The position numbers were made by a program, and so were the translations under genes. The notes beneath the pieces were generated by a model, which ran no database searches, was not told the origin of the DNA, and saw only the letters and a list, made by a program, of their open reading frames with translations. This document shows, piece after piece, positions 1 to 10,623 of a stretch of 64,000 nucleotides of DNA. Each line of letters begins with the position of its first letter. The first letter of the stretch is position 1. Origin of the DNA: Sordariomycetes sp. S80-01Y (lineage: Eukaryota; Ascomycota; Sordariomycetes); assembly GCA_037042185.1 (NCBI GenBank), contig JAXQJY010000027.1:124001-188000 (forward strand), read 5' to 3'.

Positions 1-426
1 TAGCGACCGGTTACTAGGCTGGAGCCACCGAGAGAAGAGAAGAACACAGAACATGCTCGTGTTCCGAAGGCCCGGAGTGGATATAGGCCGAGCCTCCCGT
101 CATTAGGAATCTCGGCAACTTGCACCGCAGGTCAGTCATACTTCACGATATGAACCCGGATTGCTCGTACCATGGCTTGAGGACCTACCCCGCGGAGCCC
201 CCCCCAAACCCCACAAAGACCATCTCAGGATCGGAATCCGGGGAGCTTATCTTGAGAGACGATGTATCCAATAGTGCCATGGCTTTGATTGGCTCGGAAA
301 GGCATTGTGTCCGCTTCCTAAGCGTTCGGCTTCCTTATAATAATAGCTTGGTGAATCCTTCTGGCTTTTCTGTAGTCACACCTTGGGTTTCCTTCAGTAT
401 CCCAGCGAGTCGAAGCAATAGCCACG
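1..426. other. 5' flank of the transporter gene, no gene seen
   Basis: I see no convincing coding sequence. The open frames here have no family resemblance and run into the start of the carrier gene in another frame. The stretch probably holds the promoter and 5' leader of the carrier that starts at 427. No distinct operator was recognised. Confidence 0.5.
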
Positions 427-2083
427 ATGGGTGCAAAGCAGGAAGAAACGCAACAAAACTTTAGCGCTGCTGCAAGCGAGCTTGAGCACACAAACGACGC
501 TCAAGTTGTCTTCGAAGCTACCGATGAGGCTGAAGAGAGGCAGGTGGTGCGGAAGCTTGATCTTCATGTTCTACCTCTGATGGTCTTTGTCTATTTCTGC
601 ATGTGTAAGTCTACTCATTGCCGTGCCGAGGCAACCCCATAGCCGTCCAAGATGCAATGCGAGGCGAAGCAAACTGACCGTTTTAGACCTGGATAAACAG
701 TCCATCACATATGCTGCCATATTTGGCTTGCGCTCCGACCTGAATCTAGAAGGCGAAGAGTACAATTGGTGTGTTTCGATGTTCTACCTCGGTCAACTGT
801 TCTCCAACTGGCCCGCTGCTTACCTCCTCGGCCGACTGCCCTTAAAGAATTTCGTCGGCTGCACCATCGTCGTTTGGGGTGTTACCTGCGTATGCGTCGG
901 CTTGCCAAACAGCTTCTCCGGTCTGATGGCTGCTCGATTCTTCCTCGGTCTGACTGAGGGTGCCGTTTCACCCGCCTTTGTGATGTTGACCTCCGTCTGG
1001 TACAAGCGACGAGAGCATCCGGTTCGCGTTGCCGCTTGGGTGTCGATGAACGGCTTCGCGCAGATCATAAACGCCCTTCTCATGTTTGGGCTCGGGCGCG
1101 CAAATCTTGCTGTTGCCTCCTGGAGGGTACTCTTCTTCGTCATTGGAGGCCTGACCATCACCTCCGGAGTGTTGTTTTACTTCCTGCTACCCGGGGACAC
1201 CACAACGGCATGGTTCCTCACACCGCGCCAGAGAGAAATTGCCACGAGGCGGCTCGCGATAGACCGCGGCACGCGCGATCGGGCAGATTTCAACCGAAAG
1301 CAGTTCAACGAAACTTACAAGTCGCCCATCACCTGGCTCTACGTGTTAATGGCGCTTGGTATAACTCTGACGACCCCCATTATCAAGGCAAGCGGACATG
1401 GCCCCCTTTTTGACTCGATTTATTGTTAACAACGTTACTAGTTCTCCTCCATCGTTATCAACGGGTTTGGCTACGACAAATACACGACGATGCTTGTCGG
1501 TCTGCCCGGAGGCGCTGTCAACATCCTTACTACCTGGTTCGGCGCTTTTGTTCCTCGCCTTATCAAAGGAAAGTACAGCAGGGTTTGTACAGCTCTGTTC
1601 CTTTGCTGCATCCCGCTCCTCGGTGCGATACTGCTAGCGGTACTGCCCGCCTCTAGACCCTGGGGTATTGTGGTCTCAACTTGGATGGCGGGTGCCGTTA
1701 CATGCCTTCTCAGCAGCTGCTCGGCTCTCATGGCATCTAACGTGAAAGGTAACACAAAGAAATCTTCCACTACGACAATTTTCTTCGTGGCCTATTGCGT
1801 TGGATGCATCGTTTCACCTCAAGCCTGGACTGAGTCGAGCGCTCCACGATACTTCAAAGGTTGCATTCTGAGTATCACGTCTCTGATCTTCCTGATGATC
1901 GTTTTGATTGTGTACGCATTTCTTCTGGACCGAGAAAACCGTTTGAGGAACAAGAGAGTAGAGGAGGGCATGGTTGATTACGTGATGGATAACCAGGGAC
2001 GTGCTGGTGGTCTTCGGAGCGGCGTAGCCATCGATTCGGACCTGACTGATCGCCAGGACAAGGGTTTCCGATACACTCTCTGA
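427..2083 (+). CDS. MFS anion transporter, allantoate permease (Dal5/Tna1) group
   Basis: Predicted plasma-membrane carrier for an organic anion such as a carboxylate, allantoate or nicotinate; the substrate cannot be read from sequence. Exons are 427-604, 687-1387 and 1442-2083, giving 506 aa, a normal length for the group. The acidic cytosolic N-terminus leads into RKLDLHVLPLM, then LDKQSITYAAIFGL, the usual entry to helix 1. YNWCVSMFYLGQL and ARFFLGLTEGAVSPAF are typical Dal5 signatures. The C-terminus is hydrophilic, ending after LLDRENRLRNKR. The second intron has a GC donor: without it the frame hits a stop, and with it FSSIVINGFGYDKYTT joins on cleanly. The start at 427 puts the family's usual short charged tail before helix 1. 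It is the first of three same-strand genes with the E2 and E1 genes, 626 nt before E2. Family is sure, substrate unknown. Confidence 0.88.
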
Positions 2084-2709
2084 ACATCAATCATAATCAA
2101 ATCCTAACATCTGCCGGGTTGCTGAGGACTCTGCCCATTGCAAGCCTTGCTGGCGACCCTTAAGTACGGCCTTGGTGCATTAGTACACTTGATAGCGAAA
2201 TCATGCAGTAGACTTCATCCGGTATTTGAAGACTCCCTCTTGTTTTCTTCTTTCCTTCTTCTTTTTTCCTTTTACTGGTTTACGGTCGACTCGCTAGTGG
2301 GTAAGGATGCATTTTATTGCATCCTGATCATGTTCGTTCACCGTCTCCGGTGCTGGAAGGCCGAGACTTGATGCCTGAACTGTGCAGCGTCACAGTAGAA
2401 CTAGGAATGCTGCTTTGGATGCTTCTGAAATGCGCTGGAGATGAGGAATCAAAGTTCGTGTGAATCATCCATAAAAAGGCGGAATCGAACCACTGCAATG
2501 CCCCCTTTCGGAGAGTTTTTTGGGCCCACCCATCTCGGAAGACACATCCGAGAGGCCTTACATTCCATCGGCTCGCCTTTGCTGGTTTGTCGTCGCCCTT
2601 AATACAGGCTCGGAACAGTCTCTCTTCTGCCCAATGTTGCATCGCAAAGATAGCAAGTGGGTGAAAGGCACATCAGGTTGCTAGCTCTCTCCAAATCTCT
2701 GCGCGAAAG
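2084..2709. other. Spacer between carrier and E2 genes
   Basis: About 626 bp holding the 3' end of the carrier transcript and the promoter of the E2 gene. It includes a pyrimidine-rich tract near 2235-2285. No gene or clear operator was recognised. Confidence 0.5.
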
Positions 2710-4248
2710 ATGACCTCGATAGCACGACTTCGGCCGCTCCGGGCTGTCACTGAGGGCTCGCGACCCATTCTACCAGTCACACAAAGGCAACTTCACCATC
2801 GAAACATTCGAAGTCCAAAAACGCTATTCTATCATCCCTTCAGCAGCGGCCCGGCTCGCTATGCGGATCTGGTGGTCAAGGTTCCTCCGATGGCCGAGTC
2901 TATCAGTGAGGGCACAATAGCAACCATCCACAAGCAGATCGGAGATCACATTGAACCGGACGAAGAGCTCGCCAGTATTGAGACGGACAAGATCGACATA
3001 GCTGTCAACGCAGCCCAGGGTGGCGTTATTATTGAGCTGTTCGCCAAGGAAGGGGATGTGGTCACTGTCGGCCAGTCCATCGCTCGAATAGAAACCGGTT
3101 CTGCTGGCGCCTCTCAGTCGCCCAAATCACAATCACAAGATCAAGGCTCCAACAATACTACAAATGCCCCTAGGACTCCCCCAAGCGCAGCTTCTAGAGA
3201 AAGCAGAAGCGATTTAGACAAAGACCAGCCGATTGTAAAGCCGTCAGGCGACCAGACACCGGCAGCTTCAGGTAAATCTTCTACGTCGGAATCGACACAG
3301 AAGATACCCGAACACAATACAAGCCCACATCCAAAGCACGAGTCGGCCTTCCGAAGCGAACGCGTGGTAGGTCGTTCTTGATACCGAGCAACCCAGAGTT
3401 GCCATTAGACTGAACCAATAATTACTAACTGGTACGGTAGGAAAACCTGTCGCGCATGCGCAAGACGATTGCAACCCGCCTCAAACAGTCCCAAAACACT
3501 TGTGCTTCGTTGACCACGATTCAAGAGATTGATATGACGGCACTCATTCATTGGCGAGCCAAGTATAAGGAAGATGTGGCCAAGCGCCACGGTGTCAGAT
3601 TGGGCTACATGGGTGCCTTTGCTAAGGCCACAGCACGTGCTGCGAAACTAGTTCCTGAGATCAACGCCAGTATCGACACCGACCGAGAAAGCATCACTTT
3701 TCGAGACTATGTCGACATTAGCATCGCCGTGTCATCTCCCAAGGGCTTAGTTACGCCTGTTGTGAAAGACTGCGATAAGCTAAGCATTGTTGAGCTGGAG
3801 AAGCAGATTGCTATTGTGGCACAGAAGGTAAGACTCCTCTTCGCCAAGTCGTAATCTTCAAACTGTTGACTCCTTTGCCCAATGACCAGGCGCGAGACGC
3901 CAAATTGACCATGGACGACCTCACTGGAGGCAACTTTTCTATTAGCAACCCCGGTATTTTCAATTCTTTGTTTGGAACACCGGTAATAAACTACCCCCAA
4001 GCTGCGGTCTTCAACATGAACACCATAAAAGACCGTGTAGTAGCAATCAATGGAAAAGTAGAGATCCGACCGGTAAGCTTTTCCCTTTCTGCCTCAACGG
4101 CATTTGGCTAAGCTGACAATGATTTTGGCAGATGATGTATGTCACGGTCACATATGACCACCGATTGATTGACGGAAGAGAGGCTGTGTCATTTCTGAAT
4201 ATCGTCAAGAACTACATCGAAGACCCTGCTCGGATGCTTCTTGCGTAA
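2710..4248 (+). CDS. 2-oxoglutarate dehydrogenase-type E2 (dihydrolipoyl succinyltransferase paralogue)
   Basis: E2 core of a 2-oxo-acid dehydrogenase complex. It would move the acyl group from lipoyl-lysine to CoA in the mitochondrion. Exons are 2710-3366, 3441-3827, 3890-4072 and 4132-4248 (447 aa). A basic, Ser/Arg-rich N-terminus fits mitochondrial import. The lipoyl domain (about residues 55-130) carries [11 protein letters not shown] with the lipoylated Lys. A Ser/Pro/Gln-rich linker follows, then the catalytic domain from [17 protein letters not shown] to the active-site segment [10 protein letters not shown] (His about residue 418). As in eukaryotic DLST, no separate E1/E3-binding domain is visible. 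Several positions differ from the housekeeping sequence as I remember it, such as SNPGIFNS for SNGGVFGS. This and the accessory setting suggest a second copy. It lies 738 nt before an E1 gene on the same strand, so the two could form one complex using the cell's shared E3. Confidence 0.9.
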
Positions 4249-4986
4249 AGCCTAAGCTTGGTCAGGCCCATGAAAGGGCACCATTGGTAACTGGGCGCCG
4301 GCAGCTGTTATCGTAGCTTCTTTATAGCGCTGTTGGATCTGACATTGTGAATAAAGCCATACCCACTAATACCTTCATTCAAAACGTCAGAAATTGTGTC
4401 CTTGACAGTAAAGACCTGGTTCTTCGGTAGCAAAGTGCTTAATATGTAGCCACCTCAAGCGGAGCACCGGCACACATTGGATTCGTGGGACTGAGCATTG
4501 CTGGGACGCAATTCCAGTGTCCACTGTCTGCTTCTCCAACTTCAGCCGCTTTCACATGACCCGGGCATATCTGGCGCCAGCCCACAGAGCGGGGAATCAG
4601 AGGTCTCGGCTTCATTTTCCGTGGGTCATATCCATGTGCATTCACTACCCGAGAAACTTCCGGTCATTAAAGGGAGACTCGGATCCCGTGCGCGGATCGT
4701 ACTTTACTAGGATGAGTTTGCAGTAGGGGATATGCCATACCGGGAGCAGTGTGCCAGCCAAGATGGCCCCTCCGCTAGACTGCGTCGGCTGTAATATCCG
4801 TTCGGTTCTGATGTCCGTTCGGTTATGATTCTGGATCAATTCGCTGATATTGTCATTACTCTGTGGTTTTTGTTCCTATTGTACTGCAAAATTCATTGTT
4901 CCAAGGTACCGTGGCGCTGCCAGCCCATACCATTTAGTGCCCTGACTGATGAGCAGGCCAATTTGCAAATATCCGACGTTGTGAAG
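4249..4986. other. Spacer between E2 and E1 genes, promoter of E1
   Basis: Carries the E2 3' end and the E1 promoter, including a tandem CCG/CGG-type site at 4797-4824. An open frame runs into the E1 start from 4825 but has no targeting or family features, so the Met at 4987 was preferred. Confidence 0.5.
4797..4824. promoter_or_regulatory. Tandem TCCGTTCGGTT sites before the E1 gene
   Basis: TCCGTTCGGTT occurs at 4797-4807 and again at 4814-4824, a 17-bp period, about 165-190 nt before the E1 start codon. Each copy has CCG and CGG half-sites two bases apart, the kind of sequence bound by Zn2Cys6 regulators. Binding is inference. The core TTCGGTT also recurs in the array before the FAD monooxygenase gene. 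Confidence 0.45.
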
Positions 4987-7900
4987 ATGCATTCTGCGAG
5001 GAGAGCCCCGGTGGTGCGGGAAAGCTTGAGATCTCATTATAGCCGTACGCAAAATACCGGTTACCGCCGTCAGCTCTCTGTCACCCTGCCCTATGCTTCC
5101 GGGGGATCAAATATATCAGTATGGGGCCAAACGACGTTCGCATCTGCCGCCGACGCATTCAGTAGAAACGCTACCAGTGCCGTACAAGACCACCATGTTC
5201 AGGATATGGCTGTTCAGGCTCGCACTGCGGCTCAAGATGAGAGCACATCACTAGTAAGTTACCGCTTTCGCAAATCATTGGAGACGCTGGTACTGACTTT
5301 ATTCAGAATGTCGCCGAATCCTTTCTCCAGGGCGGCGCAGCCAATTACATTGACGAAATGTATATTTCATGGAAGCAAAATCCTGATTCAGTTCACGTCT
5401 CTTGGAGAACATATTTTCTAAACATGGAGGATCGATCACGGCCTGCATCTACGGCATTTCAGCCACCCCCAGGCCTGACATCGTCCCACGAGCCCCACGG
5501 CATGCCAGGGTTCGACTCCGGGCGGGAGGCAGAGATTCTGTTACATCTCAAAGTACAACAATTGGTACGAGCGTACCAGTCCCGGGGACACTACTACGCC
5601 AAGACTGATCCTTTGGAGCTTCGGCTGAACGCTGCCGACGTTCAACCCGGCCAGTCTGGCCTCGAGCGCCCTGTTGAGCTTGACCCATCTTACCACGGCT
5701 TTACTGAAAGGGACATGGATAGAAGTTTCAACCTTGGCCCTGGCATACTTCCTCGACATGCCACAAAGACCGGCGGGTCGATGAAACTGCGGGATATCAT
5801 AAAATCGTGTGAAAACACCTACTGCGGCAGCTATGGGGTGGAGTACTTGCATATTCCAGACCGCACCAAGTGCGATTGGCTCAGAGATCGACTCGAGATA
5901 CCTGAGCCCCTCAAATTCTCGCGGGAGGAGAAACGCCGAATCCTGGAAGGACTCATCTGGGCAACATCTTTCGAACGTTTTCTTGCCGCCAAATTTCCCA
6001 CCGAGAAACGCTTTGGTCTCGACGGCTCTGAAGGTCTCGTCCCTGGTGTCATGTCCCTAATTGACCATAGCGCCGATGCACACGGTATAGAAAATATCAC
6101 GATCGGCAGCTGTCATCGTGGGCGCCTGACAATGCTCGGAACCGTGTATGGGAAAACACCAGAAGCTATCTTTGCCGAATTCGCTGGCAGGGTCCGGTTC
6201 GACATGTTGCGAAATATGGCTGGTGATGTGAAGTACCACCTAGGACATGACGGCCAGCGAACTTCTCCAGGAGGGCGAACCGTCGACATTTCCGTTCTCG
6301 CCAACCCGTCACATCTCGAGGCAGTTGACCCCGTCGCAACGGGGAAAGCCTTTGCAGTTCAACGGTTGCACAGTGACCCAGAAAAGAACAGAAATATGTG
6401 TGTAACTCTTCACGGCGACGCCGCTGTTGCAGGTCAAGGCATCGTCTACGAGACGCTTGGCTTGTCGCGCTTGCCGGCTTACGACGTGGGCGGTACCGTG
6501 CGGCTTATTGTGAACAATCAAGTTGGTTTCACAACCGATGCACACTCTTCCAGATCGACAACATACGCGTCAGATATCGCCAAGGTAGTAGACGCACCCA
6601 TCTTTCATGTTAACGCCGATGACGTGGAGTCGGTGGTCTTCCTCTGCAAACTTGCTGCGGATTGGCGGGCCACCTTTCACAGTGACTGCGTCGTGGACAT
6701 TGTTTGCTATCGCAAATTTGGACACAACGAGTTTGACCAACCAAGTTTTACGCAGCCTCTAATGTACCAAAAGGTTTCTGCGCAGAAATCCTCGCAAGAC
6801 AAGTATGTGGAAAAGTTGGTGGCTGAGGGCTCTTTTACCCGCGAAGAGGTTTTAAGCTTGCGCGACAGCATATGGAGCCGACTCAACGAAATTTACGAGA
6901 GCAGCAAGGAACATGTTTCCCGGAGGGAGTATTTCACGCCAATATGGCAGAAGCTTAAGTCTCCAGAGACCTTGAAGGAAGAAACTCTGCCAGAAGTGAC
7001 CACGGCGGTTCGGGAATCTGTGCTCTATGAGGTGGGAGCCAAGGCACTAAGTGTCCCGAGTGGCTTCAACTTACATACCAATTTGGATCGCATCCTTACA
7101 GGCCGTAAGAACGCGCTGGAATCCGGAAGCGTGGATTGGTCGACTGCAGAAGCATTGGCTTTCGGAACTTTGTGTCTTGAGAAGCATTCTGTGCGTCTTA
7201 CGGGACAGGATGTTCAACGTGGGACCTTCTCACAACGTCACGCTGTCCTGCACGATCAAGAAACTGGCCAATCGTGGACACCTCTGAACAGTCTCGACCC
7301 AGGTCAGGCATATTTTGAGGTGCAAAACTCACCCCTTAGCGAATTTGGTGCTTTGGGCTTCGAGTACGGCGTCACCCTGGCAGACCCAAACTCGCTCGTC
7401 ATGTGGGAGGCGCAATTTGGGGACTTTGCGAATAACACGCAGGTCATCATCGACAACTTCATAGCCAGTGGAGAGACTAAATGGACAGACCGGTCTGGAC
7501 TTATCCTCTCTCTGCCTCACGGCTATGACGGACAGGGTGCCGAGCACTCCTCTGCTCGCATCGAAAGGTTTTTGATGCTCTGCTCGGAGGAGGGGAGGAC
7601 ATACCCATCGGCACCCGAGCGGGCACACCAAGATGCCAATATGGGGGTTGTTTACATGACGACCCCCGCCAATTACTTCCACGTGCTGCGCCGACAGATG
7701 CGGAGGGAATATCGGAAGCGTATGTGAATTCCCTTGAACATTCGACTCTGACACCCCTTTGTTTCTGTTGAAAACTTTTTAGCCTGATCTATTACCTTCC
7801 ACTTCGTCACTCTCGGAATCTATGCTGACGTTCAAATAGCTCTCGTGATCTTCTTCTCAAAGTCTCTGCTTCGCCACCCACTGACCCGGTCTAACATGGC

Positions 7901-8357
7901 CGCCTTCACCGAACCATCGACATTCCAGCCCGTCATAACCGACCCTGAACATGGCCTCTCCATTGATGATCTCGATTCAATAGACAGGGTAGTTGTGTGC
8001 TCCGGCCAAGTCTATGCTGCAATCCAGAAACACCGAGAAGCTGCGGGAATCCGAAATGTGGCTATTACGAGGATTGAGGAACTTCATCCGTTTCCCTGGA
8101 CTGAGGTGCAGTCCAACCTTGATCTATACAAGAACGCCAAAACGATTGTTTGGGCGCAAGAAGAACATTACAACGGCGGAGCTTGGCACTACATGCGTGA
8201 TCGTTTGGACACAGTCCTACGTGAAACAAGCCATGGTGGGCGCCGCCTTCTCTTTGCGGGCCGAGGCCCAAGCGCCAGTTCGGCGGCAGGGCTCAAAGAT
8301 ATCCATTGCGCTGAGGAGGAACAACTGTTGCATGGTGTTTTCCACTTTCAGGGGTAA
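4987..8357 (+). CDS. 2-oxoglutarate dehydrogenase-type E1 (thiamine diphosphate), diverged paralogue
   Basis: E1 of a 2-oxo-acid dehydrogenase complex: ThDP-dependent decarboxylation and transfer to lipoyl-E2, in mitochondria. Exons are 4987-5253, 5307-7719 and 7840-8357 (1065 aa, near the usual E1o length). After a basic, Ser/Arg-rich presequence comes NYIDEMYISWKQNPDSVHVSW, the N-terminal segment typical of E1o and lacking in DHTKD1-type E1. Then follow LVRAYQSRGHYYAKTDPL, GSCHRGRLTML (about residue 356), KYHLGHDGQR, VLANPSHLEAVDPV, the ThDP motif GDAAVAGQG to VNNQVGFTTD (about 459-490), FGHNEFDQPSFTQPLMY, WEAQFGDFANN and LPHGYDGQGAEHSSAR. The C-terminal domain has KSLLRHP and EEHYNGGAWHYM. 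The housekeeping enzyme, from memory, reads G-M-P-H-R-G-R-L-N where this one has G-S-C-H-R-G-R-L-T, and HNETDQ where this has HNEFDQ. It is therefore probably a second copy with altered substrate handling or inhibitor sensitivity. Directly downstream of the E2 gene. Confidence 0.92.
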
Positions 8358-10623
8358 ATACCAAACCGCATCCCATAACAAGCGTCAATCTCTCGCCATT
8401 GGTCTTCACTGTACCTTGTAGTTCCACTGCTCGTTGATTGGGTGTCAATGTAACCACTTCTTATTGTGTTTATCACTCTTCAGAAGTGAAAATGAAGAAA
8501 TAGTGATAGGAGATGCTTCTATCTCTTGCCGCTCCACCTTTCCGTATCAAAGATCGTCAGAAATATGGCCTTCTCGGTAAAGGATACGACTTCTTGCGAT
8601 TTATAGCGCGGTAGACTGACTATTTGCTCTACGAAATGTTGATCAGCAAGCGAATAGTCAGCGTAGCAGGACGCGGGATTCATTGATTTTAGCGGGACTT
8701 CATCGCGAGAGAAAAGGTTCATTTGTTCAGATGCCACTACGAAGGAGATTCTATGGCTTGGCCTGGCCTCAACTGGTGACGTCGACCTAGTTCTGTGTGG
8801 CCTTCCACTGGCATCTCCCTGGATTTCAGGACCCTGTGCCTCTAGATATCACGATGCTCTCAGAGCGCCCATATAATGCAGCTTAGCCCAAGGTTCAGAT
8901 ACGTCGCGTCCAACATCGCTAGTCTTCTGACCGTGTGGTTCTTTCGCATAGTCAGTCTATCCGCCATACCTTTTAAGGCCACGTCACTGACCACCAACCT
9001 TGAGAGCCTACAATAGCGATCAATTGTCACTGTATGACCTTCTATGGCCTTTTGACCGATCTTCAACTCTCTTCGCTTTCGTGACTCTGGAACCATTGCG
9101 TGGCTGGGTTCATGAAGCGTCGACCTACAGTCAGCACCATTGACAGCTGGGCTTTGAGGTTTTTCTCTTGCCATCCGTTTCGCCTGTAATTGGCACAGTC
9201 TCTTCCTCTTCAATCTTGTTGTCCTAGGTGGTTTATGGTTAGCACAGCAAGCCTGAAAGCCGCGGTCTAGTTTGACCTTAACAGTAGTCTACGGTTTGCT
9301 TGCCGATAAGTACTAGAATTGACTGTCCTTTCTCGCCCCAGCTTGATAAATCCCAAAGACAACTACGGGATGTGCGGTACTTACTTAGTCCTTGGGAGTA
9401 TTGACACGATGTAGACCGCTGCATCTGCTCATGTTACCATTGTAACCCGAAGTACATCTTGGAATTTAAGCGGGAAATACAAAGACAGCAACTATCTTCT
9501 ACGCAAGGCTTTTGCGTTCCCTCAATCGGAATGCTTCTTCCACATGTCGCTCGTCAAATACATTGAGGGAATTCTTCACATTAGCTTTTTGTATGCCCTT
9601 GAAATCCTTGCAGACTCGGACCTTGACCTAAATAAAGCAATGAGCTAGAATTAAATTCTTCATTTAAGTTCTTCATTTAAGATCTTAGTGTCTATAACAT
9701 AATTTGGCCCTGGCCGAGTCGTCAACGTTTTGTTTAACCGGGACCAATATCCCAGACCTCGAAACATGTTGTCTCCGCAGCAACCATGTTGATTAATTGG
9801 GGTCTTTGCTCCTCTTCCCATGGGTCTTGGCTTCTGATATAGTCAAGAAGTACGGTGACAAGTATCGCCGCCAAAAGTCGGTATGATTCCCTGCACTGTC
9901 CGCTTCACGTTTAACTGTTTGAGGACCGGCCGAATTCAGACGATGTCTCAGCGTTGGCCGAGGGACCACATTTACCCTGGATTCTATTGTCAGTTCTTTG
10001 GAACCAGCAGTATTTACTAAGTTGACTAGTCAGCCGGCGTTGATGGTGAATGTGGACAGAATTGTGTCCGGGTTGTGTATCCGAGACTGCTGTCCGAAGG
10101 CTCACCAGTAAGACCCACAGCATCGGAAATGGATCCCGGGGCGCTCGTTCCCGCTTGGCGGAGTAAGCAGTGGAGACGCGGGATGTAAGTCGGCTTTTTG
10201 ATCTATCTGGCATCGAAGAAACACCAGCATGCTGTGGCAGTGAAACCGGTGGTCAGCCATGATGCTGTAGTACGTGCTGTAACTCTTGATGATTGCCAGC
10301 TTATATCTGTTTCAACTCTTTGATATCAGAAAGCGGTAAGACTGTAACCTACTATGTCACGAAATCTTGATAAGACGCTCATGGCGGATAGTCTTTGTCC
10401 TCCCGGTATGCGCTGTGAGCGCGGATACAACAGTCCAGTACCAGGAAAACTGTGGTAAGGCGACTGTGGCTTGGGGTGCTTCGACCATGGCATGCCGATT
10501 GGTGGCGGCGTTCTGCCCCACGTGGAGTCCGGCAAAAGCTTCCGACGACAGGTTGCCGGATAGGTTTTCCAATCCTCATCCGTCTACCTGCTTAAACTAC
10601 CTATCTTTCTGGCACAGTAGAAT
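8358..10623. other. Gene-poor spacer, 2.27 kb
   Basis: I see no gene. Short open frames on the minus strand (8519-8737, 8860-9213, 9911-10213) and small overlapping frames at 10.3-10.6 kb have no recognisable family and no supporting exon structure. The last few hundred bases should hold the promoter of the regulator at 10624. It could contain decayed sequence I cannot identify. Confidence 0.5.
9656..9681. repeat. 13-bp direct duplication in an AT-rich patch
   Basis: TTCTTCATTTAAG is present twice back to back (9656-9668 and 9669-9681). It is probably a simple slippage duplication. No target-site or element structure surrounds it. Confidence 0.7.

Noticed and set aside
4825-4986. In-frame upstream extension of the E1 gene with a hydrophobic stretch
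   Set aside because: The Met at 4987 begins a basic Ser/Arg-rich presequence typical of mitochondrial import, and the upstream part overlaps the CCG/CGG sites and looks like promoter.
8519-9213. Two minus-strand open frames of 72 and 117 codons in the 8.4-10.6 kb spacer
   Set aside because: No family motif, no splice-consistent extension and no plausible composition; best read as chance frames.
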